A DNA stretch of 64,000 nt from DASQFQ01 sp963722815 (GTDB taxonomy: Bacteria > Actinomycetota > Thermoleophilia > Solirubrobacterales > Solirubrobacteraceae): NCBI GenBank assembly GCA_963722815.1, contig CAVROM010000004.1, positions 248,001-312,000 on the forward strand. The letters run 5' to 3'. Shown piece by piece: positions 34,385 through 44,561 of this stretch. Every line of letters begins with the position of its first letter. Positions within the stretch are counted from its first letter, which is position 1. The translations under genes and the position numbers were made by a program. Under the pieces are notes generated by a model. The model did no database searches. It saw only the letters and a program-made list of their open reading frames with translations, and was not told the origin of the DNA.

Positions 34385-35796
34385 ATGGAGGAGCGGCAGG
34401 GCCTGCGGAGGGAGCTGCGGTTCGTCGAGGCGATCGCGCTGTCGCTGGCGATCATGGCCCCGACCGCCGCGATGGCGCTGAACGGACGGCCGTCGCCGGC
34501 CAGATCGGCCGGGCGGTGCCGCTCGCGTTCCTGATCGCCACGATCGGCGTGCTGTTCGTGTCGTACGGCTTCGTGCGCCTGACGCGGTACTTCAACTCCG
34601 CCGGCTCGGTGTTCGCGCTCGCCGGCGCCACGCTCGGCCCGCGGGCGGGCTTCTTCGCCGGCTTCGCGCTGATGGGGACCTACACGCTGTTCACGATCGC
34701 GTCGGCCGCGGAGGTCGGGTTGTTCGGCCAGACGTTCCTCGACCGGGATCGGCGCCGGAACGTCGACTGGCTCATCCTCGCGCTCGTCGCGATGGTGTTC
34801 ATCGCGATCTTCGCGTTCGGCGACATCCGCGTGGCGACGCGCACGCTGCTCAGCCTGGAGGGGATCTCGGTGGCCTTGATCCTCGTGCTGAGTGGTCATC
34901 TTCGCCAAGGTGATTGGTGGCTCGGCGCCGAGCGACCAGGGCTTCACGCGTCAGCGTCTTCCTCGCCCGACCAGCGGGTCACGCGCTCGACCATCGCGGT
35001 CGCGTCGGTGTTCGGCTTCCTGTCCTTCGGCGGCTTCGAGGGCGCGGCCTCGCTGGGGGAGGAGACCGACGACCCCGGCCGCAACATCCCGCGCGCGATC
35101 TTCATCGCCGTGCTCGCGGCCGGCTTCTACGTCGTCTGCATGGTCGCCCAGAGCCTCGGGTTCGGCCTCAGCGACGCGGGCGTCAAGCGCTTCAGCGAGT
35201 CATCCGGCCCGCTCGGCGACCTCGGCAAGGACTACATCGGCTCCGGCTTCGCCGACGTCATCAACTTCGGCGCGACGATGAGCGCGTTCGCCGCTGCCTG
35301 GGCGCCGCCACCGCGGCCTCGCGGATCCTCTTCGCGATCGCACGCGACGGGTTCCCCGGCAACGCGCTGGGCCGCGCGTCGGCGCGCTCCGGCGCGCCGG
35401 CCGGCGCGCTCACGGTATGATCCTCGCCGTCTCGCTCATCGCCCTCGGCTACCGGATCAACGGCACGAGCGCGGTCAACGCGTTCTTCTATCCCGGCACG
35501 ATGGGCGTCCTGCTGATGCTGGTCAGCTACTTCGTCTGCAACACCGGCGCGATCGTGTTCCTGCACTTCCGCGGCGAGCGGCGTGCGCCGCCGGCGGAGA
35601 TCGTGATCCCGCTGATCGCGCTGGCGATCATCGTCTACGTGCTGTACCAGAACACGCTCGCCGACAGCCTCGGGCGCCGTACACCAAGTTCCCACTGGTG
35701 GTCGGCGCATGGCTGCTGCTCGGTTTGCTGATCGCGCTGTCCGTCCCCAACCTCGCGCGCCGCATCGGTGAGGGCTGGCGCGCGAGGAGGGGATGA
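34385..35796 (+). CDS. APC-superfamily amino acid permease, frameshifted
   Basis: About 470 residues with 12 expected spans. It begins LRFVEAIALSLAIMAPTAAMALNG, the first APC helix with its substrate-backbone contact region, and continues with AVPLAFLIATIGVLFVSYGFVRL, FGFLSFGGFEGAASLGEETDDPGRNIPRAI (the typical helix 6-7 signature) and GTMGVLLMLVSYFVCNTGAIVFL. At least five single-base shifts (near 34485, 34895, 34970, 35310, 35415 and 35680) break the frame. The conserved blocks are otherwise complete. Substrate unknown. Confidence 0.75.
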
Positions 35797-35825
35797 AGAC
35801 GCTGGCACGGGGTGCCGGGCGGGGA

Positions 35826-36332
35826 CTAGCCGGCCAGCGGCGCGCCGGTCTCGAGCAGCGACTTGAGGTCGGAGAGGACCCAGGCCCAGCCGCCGCCGGC
35901 GCCCTCGGCCTCGTGCTCGCCGCCGACCATCGCGGCCAGCGTCGGCGCGCCCTCGAGCTCGTGGATGACGGTGAGCCGCGTGGCGCCGCCGTCGACGGGC
36001 TCGATCTCGTAGGTCAGCCGCGTGAAGCCCTCGGCCTGCATGCCGGGATCCATCAGCATCCGCCAGGTCAGCGCCAGCCGGCGCGGCGGATCGGCCTCCA
36101 CGACCTCGCCGTCGATGATGTCGTCGGGCACCCCCTCCATCGAGGCCATCGGCTCGCTCGGGTGGACGACGAAGGGCCGCCCGGGCTGCAGGTCGTAGTC
36201 CGCGATCCCGCCGTAGCCGTAGCGCGCGGTCCACTCCGGCTTGGTGATCGCGTCCCAGATCGCCTCCGGCGTCGCCTTGATCCACACGCGGTAGACCTGG
36301 GTCGTCGTCGCGGTGGGGGCTGCACTCGTCAT
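35826..36332 (-). CDS. SRPBCC / AHSA1-like protein, second ArsR partner
   Basis: A 168-residue SRPBCC protein: QVYRVWIKATPEAIWDAITKPEWTARYGYGGIADYDLQPG, FVVHPSEPMASMEGVPD, TYEIEPVDGGATRLTVIHE and GGWAWVLSDLKSLLETG are the usual blocks. The ligand is unknown. ATG 36332 overlaps the stop of the ArsR gene by 4 bases, so it is translated from the same message. It is only distantly similar to the SRPBCC protein at 3897, so the two pairs are not a recent duplication. The frame is intact. Confidence 0.82.
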   Translation of the reverse strand: MTSAAPTATTTQVYRVWIKATPEAIWDAITKPEWTARYGYGGIADYDLQPGRPFVVHPSEPMASMEGVPDDIIDGEVVEADPPRRLALTWRMLMDPGMQAEGFTRLTYEIEPVDGGATRLTVIHELEGAPTLAAMVGGEHEAEGAGGGWAWVLSDLKSLLETGAPLAG

Positions 36333-36649
36333 GGGCTCTGCTCCAGTTCGGTCTTGAGGTCGGCGAGCGCCGAGACCCGGCGCTCGGTGTACTTGTCGAT
36401 CCACCGGTCGTGGATCAGCCGGATCGGGACGGGGTTGAGGTAGTGGAGCTTCTCCCGGCCCTGGCGGCGGGCGACGACGAGGCCCGCGTCCTCGAGCTGG
36501 CGCAGGTGCTTCATGACGCCGAAGCGCGTCATCTCCAGCTCGGACTCCAGCTCGGTCAGCGTGCGGCCGTCACGCTCGTAGAGCCGGTCGAGGAGGAAGC
36601 GACGCGTCGGGTCGGCGAGCGCCTTGAACACGCGGTCGTCGTCGGACAC
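36329..36649 (-). CDS. ArsR-family repressor, second copy
   Basis: About 106 residues. The winged-helix core is FKALADPTRRFLLDRLYERDGRTLTELESEL with recognition helix MTRFGVMKHLRQLEDAGLV and wing RRQGREKLHYLNPVPI. No metal-ligand Cys residues. GTG 36649 is chosen over the upstream ATG at 36679 because a consensus promoter and operator lie at 36657-36686, placing the transcript start at about 36650; the mRNA would be leaderless. Overlaps the SRPBCC gene by 4 bases. Confidence 0.85.
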   Translation of the reverse strand: MSDDDRVFKALADPTRRFLLDRLYERDGRTLTELESELEMTRFGVMKHLRQLEDAGLVVARRQGREKLHYLNPVPIRLIHDRWIDKYTERRVSALADLKTELEQSP

Positions 36650-36656
36650 GCCGACG

Positions 36657-36686
36657 ATAATAGGTGACCAAAAGGTCACATGTCAA
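36657..36686 (-). promoter_or_regulatory. Promoter and operator of the second arsR gene
   Basis: On the reverse strand TTGACA (36686-36681) and TATTAT (36662-36657) are 18 bases apart. The spacer holds the palindrome GTGACC AAAA GGTCAC (36664-36679 in plus orientation). A repressor bound there would block polymerase, so autoregulation is expected. Unlike the first arsR promoter (3517-3545) the operator sequence is different. Confidence 0.78.
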
Positions 36687-36687
36687 T

Positions 36688-37648
36688 CTACGACGGCTTC
36701 GGCGCCTCGCGGTGGGGGAGGAAGGGCTCGACCTCGGGGTCGTGGCCGGCCTCGATCTGGCGCCCGCGCTCGGTCTCTGCGTTGAACTCGAGGCCGAGCA
36801 GCATCACGACGTTCGTGATCCACAGCCAGACCAGGAAGATGATCGCCGCGGCCATCGAGCCGTAGGTCTTCGAGTACGAGCCGAAGTTCGCGACGTAGAA
36901 CGCGAACAGCGCCGAGGCCGCGATCCACAGCACGACGGCGAGGATGCCGCCGGGGCTGATCCATTTGTAGCCGGGCTGCTTGACGTTCGGCGAGATCCAG
37001 TAGAGGAACGCGAAGATCTGCGACACGATCAGCGCGATCACCGGCCACTTGACGATGCCGAACACCGTCACCGCGGTGTCGCCGAGGCCGATGATGTTGC
37101 CGACCTTCTCCGCCACCGGCCCGGTCACGACGACCGCGATGCACGACGATCGCGGTCAGCAGCACTACCACGAGCGTGGCGAGGATCTGGATCGGCTTGA
37201 GCTTCCAGAACTTGCGCCCCTCCTCGACCTCGTAGATGACGTTGGCGGCCTTCGTGAAGGCGCCGACGTAGCCCGAGGCCGACCACAGCGCGGCCGCGAG
37301 GCCGGCGATGAACGCGACGCCGGCAGCCTGGTTCGAGTTCTGGAGGTTGTGGACGGCGTTGGTGATGACGTCGCGCGTGGCGCCCGGCGCGAGGCCGCCG
37401 ACGTTGTTGAGCAGCGTGTCGATCGTGTTCTTGCCCGCAAGCCCGACGAGCGACAGCAGCACGAGCAGGGCGGGGAAGAGAGCGAGGATCCCGTAGTACG
37501 TCAGCGCCGCGGCGAGCAGCGTGAGGTCGTCTTCCTTGAATTCCTTGAAGGTGCGCCGGAGCGTGCCCTTCCAGGTGGACTTCGAGAGATCGGTGGGGGC
37601 CTCCGGCGCGCGGCCGTTGCCCGTGTGGGTGGTAGCGGTTTCGGCCAT
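36688..37648 (-). CDS. YihY/UPF0761 family membrane protein
   Basis: About 320 residues. After a hydrophilic N-terminus, the family signature FKEDDLTLLAAALTYYGILALFPALLVLLSLVG starts the first span, followed by LWSASGYVGAFTKAANVIYEVEEGR, FAFLYWISPNVK, WISPGGILAVVLWIAASALFAFYV and FLVWLWITNVVMLLGLEFNAE. Once mislabelled RNase BN, the family's role is unknown; envelope lipid handling has been suggested. A frameshift near 37140 divides it. It ends two bases from the -35 box of the arsR promoter. Confidence 0.85.
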
Positions 37649-37749
37649 GCCGAGGGCCCTACCCGGCACGGCGATCAGGAACGCCTGACCGCCTACTCTT
37701 CGTAAGCAATCTTGAGGTCCGCGTAACAAACGCCGATCAGGATGTGCAC

Positions 37750-37869
37750 ATGACCCGTCTCGAGCTCATCCCGGAACGCCGCTCGGATGGCACGATCGTG
37801 CTCCGTGCGGTCGAGCGCGGACCGCTCGAGCGGCTCAAGCGCTTCGTGCGCGACCTGCTCCGCCGTTAG
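37750..37869 (+). CDS. Small 39-residue ORF
   Basis: ATG 37750 to TAG 37869 encodes a basic peptide starting MTRLELIPERRSDG and ending ERLKRFVRDLLRR, whose last 18 residues would form an amphipathic helix. No ribosome-binding site is obvious and no homologue is recognised. It is followed directly by the second copy of the 33-base palindromic repeat, which is also placed just after the stop codon in the first copy. The 100 bases upstream (37649-37749) contain nothing else recognisable. Confidence 0.4.
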   Translation: MTRLELIPERRSDGTIVLRAVERGPLERLKRFVRDLLRR

Positions 37870-37870
37870 A

Positions 37871-37903
37871 CGCCAAGCCAGGCAGCTCGCTGCCTAGCGG
37901 GGG
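37871..37903 (+). repeat. 33-base dispersed repeat, copy 2
   Basis: Matches 20171-20203 at 32 of 33 positions. The central palindrome is AGGCAGCTCGCTGCCT with one central change. Two bases further a second hairpin GGCTAGCCCGCTAGCC begins (37902 on). It lies between the small ORF and the convergent gnd gene, again at a gene end. Confidence 0.7.
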
Positions 37904-37911
37904 CTAGCCCG

Positions 37912-39355
37912 CTAGCCGTCGGTCCGCACCTCGTCGCCGTCCTGGCCCCACCGCACGTGGTACGTGCCGTCCCCGTCGGTGCGCCGGTAGGTGTGCGCGC
38001 CGAACAGGTCGCGCAGCCCCTGGATCAGCGACGCCGGCCCGCGCTCGCGCCGGTAGCCGTCGTAGTAGGCGAGCGATGACGTGAACGCCGGCACCGGCAG
38101 CCCGATGCTCGACCGGAATGCGAGATCACGCGGCGCCACGAGTCCTGGGCGTCGGCGACCGCGTCGCGGAAGTAGTCGACGAGCAGCAGGTTGACCGTGT
38201 CCGGGTTCGTGTCGTACGCCTCGCGGATGCGGTCGAGGAAGCGCGCGCGGATGATGCAGCCGCCGCGCCAGATCGTCGCCATCGCGCCCAGGTCGAGGTC
38301 CCAGTCCTCGGACTTGGCGGCCGCGGTCATCTGCTCGAAGCCCTGCGCGTAGGCGACGACCTTGGAGGCGTAGAGCGCCTTGCGCACGTCGTCGATCAGG
38401 TCGCGGTCGGCGCGCGCGCCCTCGCCCGGCTTCGGCCCGGCGAGCTGCCGCGACGCCGTCTTGCGCTGGTCGCCGCAGCGCGGAGAGCGAGCGCGCGAAC
38501 ACCGCCTCGGTGATCGCGGTCAGCGGCACGCCGAGCTCGAGCGCGTCCTGCGCCGTCCAGCGCCCGGTGCCCTTCTGCTCGGCCTGGTCGAGGATCACGT
38601 CGACCAGCGGCGCGCCGGTCTGCGGCGTCGGCCTTGTCGAGCACCTGCGCGGTGATCTCGATCAGGAACGAGTCGAGGTCGCCCTCGTTCCACTCGTGGA
38701 AGACCTGCGCGATCTCCGGCACCTCGAGCCCGATGCCGTGGCGCAGCAGGTCGTAGGCCTCGGCGATCAGCTGGATGTCCGCGTACTCGATGCCGTTGTG
38801 GACCATCTTCACGTAGTGGCCCGCGCCGTCGGCGCCGACGTACGTGCAGCACGGCGTGCCGTCGACCTGCGCCGCGATCGAGGTGAAGACGTGCTCGACG
38901 TCGTCGTAGGACTCGCGCGAGCCGCCGGGCATGATGCTCGGCCCCTTCAGCGCGCCCTCCTCGCCGCCGGAGACGCCGACGCCGAGGAAGCGCAGCCCGC
39001 GCTCGTTCATCGCCTTGTCGCGCCGCTGGGTGTCGCGGAAGTGCGAGTTGCCGCCGTCGACGATCGTGTCGCCCTCGTCGAGCAGCGGCGCGAGCTCCTC
39101 GATCACGGCGTCGACCGCCGGCCCGGCCTTGACCATGGCCATGATCGTGCGCGGGCGCTCGAGCGCCTGCACGAACTCCTGCGTGGTGCCGGTGCCGGTG
39201 ATCGGCCCCTCGGAGCCGTGCTCGGCCATGAACTGCTCGGTCTTGGACGCGGTGCGGTTGTGCACCGCGATCGGGATGTCGTGGTGGGCGACGTTGCGCG
39301 CGAGGTTGGCGCCCATCACCGCGAGGCCGGTCAGGCCGAATCGAGGGCCGCTCAT
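37912..39355 (-). CDS. gnd: 6-phosphogluconate dehydrogenase (decarboxylating), frameshifted
   Basis: About 480 residues. Converts 6-phosphogluconate to ribulose-5-phosphate with NADP. N-terminal Rossmann motif FGLTGLAVMGANLARNVA, substrate loop GVSGGEEGALKGPSIMPGG, catalytic Lys in GHYVKMVHNGIEYADIQ, QKGTGRWTAQDALELGVP and C-terminal RDLFGAHTYRRTDGDGTYH. Shifts near 38630, 38480 and 38130 break the helical domain into three frames. All diagnostic motifs survive, so sequence error is more likely than loss of function. Converges with the small ORF at 37869. Confidence 0.85.
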
Positions 39356-39386
39356 GGCGCGAACCCTACGACGTAGGGTGCCTTGG

Positions 39387-40724
39387 ATGGACACCGCCTC
39401 ACTCGGCCCCCTCACCGTCTCCCGCCTTTGCCTCGGCACCATGCTGATGGGCAACAGCACGCCCGTCGACGAGTCCCACCGGATGCTCGACCGCTTCGTC
39501 GACGCGGGCGGCACGTTCCTCGACACCGCCGACACCTACAACGACGGCGGCTCCGAGGAGACGCTGGCGCCGTGGCTGGCGCGTCGGCGCGACGAGGTCG
39601 TGCTCGCCACCAAGGTGCGCTTCGCGGTCTCCGACCCCGGCGGCGAGGGGCTGGCGCCCGACCGCATCCGCGCGGCGTGCGACGCCAGCCTGCGCCGGCT
39701 CGGCGTCGACCACATCGACCTCTACCAGGTGCACGCGCCGGATCCGGACGTGCCGCTCGAGCAGACGCTGGAGGCGCTCGACGGGCTGGTGCAGGCCGGC
39801 AAGGTGCGCGCGCTCGGCGCGTCCAACTACCCGGCCTGGCTGCTCGCGTGGGCGGTCGGGCTGCAGGACCGCCACGGCTGGTCGCCGTTCGTCTCGCTGC
39901 AGCCGCAGTACTCGCTGGTCGAGCGCTCGATCGAGATCGAGCTGCTGCCGTTCTGCCGCGCCGCCGGGCTGGGCGTGCTCCCGTGGGGGCCGCTCGGCGC
40001 GGGCTTCCTGACCGGCCGCTACTCGCGCGACGAGCCGCCGCCGGCGGGGTCGCGGATGGGCGACGCCTCCGACGACCTCGAGGAGGCGCCCGCGCGGCGC
40101 GCGATCGAGCGCAACTTCCGTGCCGTCGACGAGGCGCAGGCGATCGCCGAGGCGAAGGGCGCGACGATCGCGCAGGTGTCGCTGGCGTGGCTGCTGGCGA
40201 CCGAGGGCGTGACCGCCCCGATCGTCGGACCGCGCACGTACGAGCAGCTCGAGGACCTGCTCGGCTCGGTCGACGTGTCGCTGAGCGCGGATGAGTACGA
40301 GCGGCTGGGCGCCCACACCGCGCCGCCCGAGGTCTATCCCAACCGCATGCTCAGCGAGCAGAGCGGGATCGACGTGGTGCCGCTGCGCCGCTACAGCGCG
40401 GCCAGCAGGCGCTCGAGGTCGTCCTCGTTCGACCACGCGCCGACCGAGACGCGGACGAGCTGCGTGCCCGGGAGGTTGCGGACGACGATGCCCTGGTCGC
40501 GCAGGCGGTCGCGCGTGGGCTCCGGGTCGGGGTCCTCGAAGGCGACGAGCGTGGTGTGGCCGCGCTGCGGGACCGCGCGGCCGTGGGCCTCGAGCCGCTC
40601 GGCGAGGCCCGCCGCCAGCGCCGGGCCGGCGGCCAGCACGTCGGCCATCCCGGCGCCGCGCAGCACGCCGAGCGAGGCGACGCTGAAGGCGACCACCTCG
40701 CGGGCGAGCGCGGGCGTGTCGTAG
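39387..40724 (+). CDS. Aldo/keto reductase, frame open past the expected stop
   Basis: The first 340 or so codons encode a complete aldo/keto reductase of the tas/YajO-like group: FLDTADTYNDGGSEET with Asp and Tyr, VVLATKVRF with Lys, LYQVHAPDPD with His, and the NADPH end APIVGPRTYEQLEDLLG. Homology ends near 40400 (VVPLRRYSAAS). The frame then stays open for 320 bases antisense to the aminotransferase gene, so the true stop has probably been lost to an indel around 40390-40410. Starts 31 bases from the divergent gnd gene. Confidence 0.8.
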   Translation: MDTASLGPLTVSRLCLGTMLMGNSTPVDESHRMLDRFVDAGGTFLDTADTYNDGGSEETLAPWLARRRDEVVLATKVRFAVSDPGGEGLAPDRIRAACDASLRRLGVDHIDLYQVHAPDPDVPLEQTLEALDGLVQAGKVRALGASNYPAWLLAWAVGLQDRHGWSPFVSLQPQYSLVERSIEIELLPFCRAAGLGVLPWGPLGAGFLTGRYSRDEPPPAGSRMGDASDDLEEAPARRAIERNFRAVDEAQAIAEAKGATIAQVSLAWLLATEGVTAPIVGPRTYEQLEDLLGSVDVSLSADEYERLGAHTAPPEVYPNRMLSEQSGIDVVPLRRYSAASRRSRSSSFDHAPTETRTSCVPGRLRTTMPWSRRRSRVGSGSGSSKATSVVWPRCGTARPWASSRSARPAASAGPAASTSAIPAPRSTPSEATLKATTSRASAGVS

Positions 40725-41462
40725 CGGCGCGCGTCGGCCTTGAGCTCCGACTCGAGCCCGAGCGAGGCGTCGGCGAAGCCGGTGTAGCCGGGCGCGATCG
40801 CGCGCACGCGCTCGCGGAACTCGGGCGCGACGTAGAGCATCCCCGTACCGTCGGCGCCGCACAGCCACTTCTGGCCGGCCGCGGCGTAGGCCGCGCAGCG
40901 CAGCTTCACGACGTCGACCGGGATCGCCCCGGCGCTCTGGGCGCCGTCGAGGATCACCGGTACGCCGACGTCGGCGAGCGCCTCGGGCGCCAGCTCCCCG
41001 GTGTGCCAGTTGACGTGCGAGCAGGCGACCGCGGTGGTGCCGGGCCCGACCGCGTCGGCGAGCTGCGGCGAACGGCACCGCACGCACGGTCACGCCGAGT
41101 TGCTTGGCCGCCAGCAGCGGCCCGAGCAGGCCGGGGTGCTCGGAGTCCGAGGTGATGATCTCGTCGCCCGGCCCGAGGTCCATCCCCGCCAGGATCTTGC
41201 CCATGCCCTCGCTGGTCGAGGTGGTCAGCGCCATGTCGTCGACCGGGCAGCCGAGCAGCTCGGCGTAGCCCGCGCGGAGCTCGTCGAGCAGCGCGAGCCG
41301 GCGCTCGAAGTGCGCGAACGCGCGGCCGTCCTCGACCTCCCCGGCGACCTCGCGCGCGACCGCTTCTTGCGCCGCGCGCGGGACCGGGCCGTCGGTGCCC
41401 GCGTTGAGGTACGCCACCCGCTCCAGGATCGGGAACTCGGAGCGGAGAGCGGCCAGGGTCAT
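40391..41462 (-). CDS. Class V aminotransferase / cysteine desulfurase-like PLP enzyme
   Basis: About 356 residues. Fold-type I PLP enzyme: YLNAGTDGPVPRAAQEAV start, TTSTSEGMGKILAGMDLGPGDEIIT (cofactor phosphate site), SHVNWHTGELAPEALADV, DGAQSAGAIPVDV with the PLP-nitrogen Asp, and the Schiff-base Lys in AAGQKWLCGADGTG. Lacks the mobile-loop Cys of true desulfurases, so an aminotransferase or epimerase role is as likely. One frameshift near 41075. It ends antisense under the tail of the aldo/keto reductase frame. Confidence 0.82.
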
Positions 41463-41486
41463 CGGCCGCGCAGCATAGGCGCTCGC

Positions 41487-42164
41487 TCAGCTCGCGGAGG
41501 CGACGCCTTCGACGTCGATCAGGCACCCGGCCGCGTACGGGTCCTTGGGGACGAAGCCCGCGAGCCGCGCGCCGGGATCGATGCCGTCGAGCAGGCCCGC
41601 GGTGATGCCCCGGTGCAGGCTGCAGACCGCCGCCTGGTCCTGGCGGACCGCCTCGCGATACGGGCAGTTGGCCAGCGTGAAGCGCAGGCTGCGTGGCGCG
41701 ACCGCCTCCCGGCGCGGCGCGAAGCCGAGCGCGACCAGCGCGTGCTGCATCGCCGCAGCGGTGCCGCGGGCGCCCGCCTCGGGCGCGAGCTCGCGCCCGA
41801 TGTCGCGGCCCGCGCGCTCGATCGACGCCAAGCTTCCCGACGCTCCCGCGGCCCGCGCGAGCCAGCGGCTCAGCTGGAGGTACGCCTGGGGAGGCCGGCC
41901 CGCCGGCCGGGCGTCGCGCGCGATCGCCCACTCGTCGCGTGGCCGGCCGCGCGGCCGGCGCGTGACGCGCCGCTCGAGCAGCCCCGCGTCGGCGAGGCGG
42001 CGGAGCTGGATGCGCACGGTGTTGGGATGGCGCTCGACGCGGGCCGCGAGCTCCTGGGTGGTCACGGGCCGCCGCAGCTCGCCGATCGCGCGGAACAACC
42101 GCGCGCGAAGCGGATCGGCGAGGGGGTCGTCATCGGGCGTGGAGAGAACTTCCATGCGTTCCAC
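41487..42164 (-). CDS. Winged-helix regulator with Cys-rich C-terminus, divergent from NO reductase
   Basis: A 225-residue regulator. HTH: DPLRARLFRAIGELRRPVTTQELAARVERHPNTVRIQLRRLADAGLL. The C-terminal domain has three Cys in FTLANCPYREAV, QAAVCSLHRGITAGLL and DPYAAGCLIDV, the spacing seen in SufR-like and related metal- or iron-sulfur-binding regulators. Divergent from the quinol NO reductase across a 65-base gap, it is a good candidate for an NO- or redox-sensing controller of that gene. ATG 42164 or 42155 could start it. The frame is intact. Confidence 0.8.
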   Translation of the reverse strand: MERMEVLSTPDDDPLADPLRARLFRAIGELRRPVTTQELAARVERHPNTVRIQLRRLADAGLLERRVTRRPRGRPRDEWAIARDARPAGRPPQAYLQLSRWLARAAGASGSLASIERAGRDIGRELAPEAGARGTAAAMQHALVALGFAPRREAVAPRSLRFTLANCPYREAVRQDQAAVCSLHRGITAGLLDGIDPGARLAGFVPKDPYAAGCLIDVEGVASAS

Positions 42165-42229
42165 TTCCTTTTTCCCTTCGGACAGTGAAAACTACCCCCG
42201 CGGTCCCGTCCGACGAGGAGGAGCTCACG

Positions 42230-44561
42230 TGCAGACGTCCGAGAGGCGGCCCCTGCTGGTGTCCAAGGGGTGGGTTCAGGCTGTCGCTGCTGGTGGTCCT
42301 GTTCGGCTTCTTCGTGCTCGGGCTCCTGGCCTACCGGACGTACATGGCCAAGCCGCCGACCCCGCAGCGCGTCGTCGATCCGACCGGGCAGACGCTCTAC
42401 ACCGCGGCCGACATCCACAAGGGCCAGCAGGTCTTCCTCCACAACGGCCTCATGGAGTACGGCTCGGTCTTCGGTCACGGCGCGTACCTCGGACCGGACT
42501 ACACCGCCGACTACCTGCGCCGCGCCTCGAACTTCGTCGATCGAGCGAAACGGCGGCGCCGGCTCCGACAGCGCTGCGCGCCGGACGATCGCCGAGTTCC
42601 GCACCAACCGCTACGTCAAGCGCACCGGCACCCTCACGCTCACGGCCTCGCAGGCCGAGGCCTACCGGCGGCTGATCGGGCACTACTCGCGCTTCTTCTC
42701 CGACCCGACGACGGAGCACGGGCTGCGGCCGAACGCGATCACGAACCGCAACGAGCTGCGGCAGCTGACCGCGTTCTTCGGCTGGACGGCATGGGCGGCC
42801 TCGACCCAGCGGCCCGGGCACGATTACTCGTACACCAACAACTGGCCGCCCGAGCCGCGCGTCGACAACAAGCCGACCGCGAACGTGATCGTCTGGAGCG
42901 TCCTCTCGCTGATCGCGCTGCTCGGCGGGATCGGGGTCCTCTTCGGCGTCTTCGGACGCTGGCGCTTCCTCGGCTGGCACGGTCGCGAGCAGGCCACGCT
43001 GTCGTTCCGCACGCCCGGCGACGTCGCGCTGACGCCGGCGCAGCGGGCGTGCGCGTGGTTCTTCTTCGTGATGGCCGCGCTGTTCCTCATCCAGACGCTC
43101 GTCGGGGCGGCGAGCCAGCACTACCGGGCCGACGTCGGCGGCTTCTTCGGCCTCGACCTCGCGCGCGTCTTCCCCTACAACCTGATGCGCACCTGGCACA
43201 TCCAGCTCGCGATCTTCTGGGTCGCGACGTCGTTCGTCGCGGCCGGGATCTTCCTCGCGCCGATGATCGCCAGGCGCGAGCCCAAGCATCAGGGGACGCT
43301 GGCCTTCGCGCTGCTGGGCGCGCTGGCCGTCGTCGTGTTCGGGACGCTGATCGGCTCCTACCTCGGCGTCCACGGCGTCCTGCAGGGCGCGGCCTCGAAC
43401 TGGTTCGGGCTGCAGGGCTTCGAATACCTCGACCTCGCCCGCCTCTGGCAGGTGCTGCTCACCGTCGGCCTGTTCGTCTGGTTGTTCATGCTCTGGCGCG
43501 TGCTGCGCCGGCGGCTGGCGGGAGAGCACCGCGGCAACATGCCGTGGCTTTTCTTCCTCGCCGCGCTGGCGATCCCGGCCTTCTACGCGGTTGGGCTGAT
43601 CGCGCGCACGGGCGAGGACTTCACGACGACGGAGTTCTGGCGCTTCTGGGTCGTGCACCTGTGGGTCGAGGACTTCCTCGAGCTGTTCACCACGGTGATG
43701 GTCGCCTACATGTTCGTGCTGCTCGGCGTGGTGCGCGAGAAGGTGGCGCTGACCGTCATCTACCTCGACATCATCCTCTACTCGTTCGGGGGCGTCATCG
43801 GGACGATGCACCACCTGTACTTCTCGGGCGAGCCGGCGGAGCACATGGCGCTGGGCGCCTTCTTCTCGGCGGCCGAGGTGATCCCGCTGACGTTCCTGAC
43901 CGTCGAGGCGTGGTCGTTCCTGCAGCTCGGCGCGGCCCAGGAGTCGAGGGCGACGACGCCGTTCCCGCACCGCTGGGCCGTCATGTTCCTCGTCGCGGTC
44001 GGCTTCTGGAACTTCCTCGGCGCCGGCATCTTCGGCTTCCTGATCAACCTCCCGATCGTCTCCTACTACGAGATCGGCACCGCGCTGACCGCCAACCACG
44101 GCCACGCGGCGATGATGGGCGTCTACGGGATGCTCGCGCATCGGGCTGGCGCTGTTCTGCCTGCGCTACCTGATCCCGGCCGACAAGTGGCCGGAGAAGT
44201 GGGCGCGGATCTCGTTCTGGTCGACGAACATCGGCCTGGCCTGGATGTGCTTCGCGACGCTGCTGCCGCTCGGCATCCTCCAGCTCTACAAGTCGGTCGG
44301 CAGCGGCTACTTCGAGGCCCGCGAGCTCAAGTTCCTGACCGGGGACACCAACGCGCTGATCGAGTGGCTGCGCCTGCCGGGCGACATCATCTTCATCGCG
44401 GGCGGCGCCGTCCCGCGCTCTACATCGCCTATCTCGGCATCCGCCACACGGTCAAGCGCGTCACGCTGGAGGAGCCCGACGACATCCTCTTCACCGAGAT
44501 CGCCGCGCCGGAGGGCGTCGCCGCGGTCGAGCGGCGAGGAGGCGACCGCGGCGAGGGTCAC
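42230..44561 (+). CDS. norZ: Quinol-dependent nitric oxide reductase (qNOR), frameshifted
   Basis: About 770 residues. An N-terminal span and periplasmic domain (VDPTGQTLYTAADIHKGQQ, NGLMEYGSVFGHGAYLGP) replace the NorC subunit, followed by a 12-13-span heme-copper core. Metal ligands: RTWHIQLAIFW His, VVHLWVEDFLELF His and Glu, GTMHHLYFSG His pair, and ALTANHGHAAMMGVYG heme His. It reduces NO to N2O with quinol electrons. Frameshifts near 42285, 42535, 44140 and 44410; the 1.5-kb core is clean. Start GTG 42230 follows GAGGAGG. Confidence 0.88.

Noticed and set aside
41600..41660. SufR assignment for the Cys-rich regulator
   Set aside because: Cys spacing is similar, but no suf genes are near and the divergent partner is NO reductase, so only a generic regulator call is made.
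42450..44141. 563-codon reverse-strand frame over the NO reductase gene
   Set aside because: Composition is Glu/Arg/Asp-rich shadow sequence and the opposite strand has a complete heme-copper core with all His ligands.
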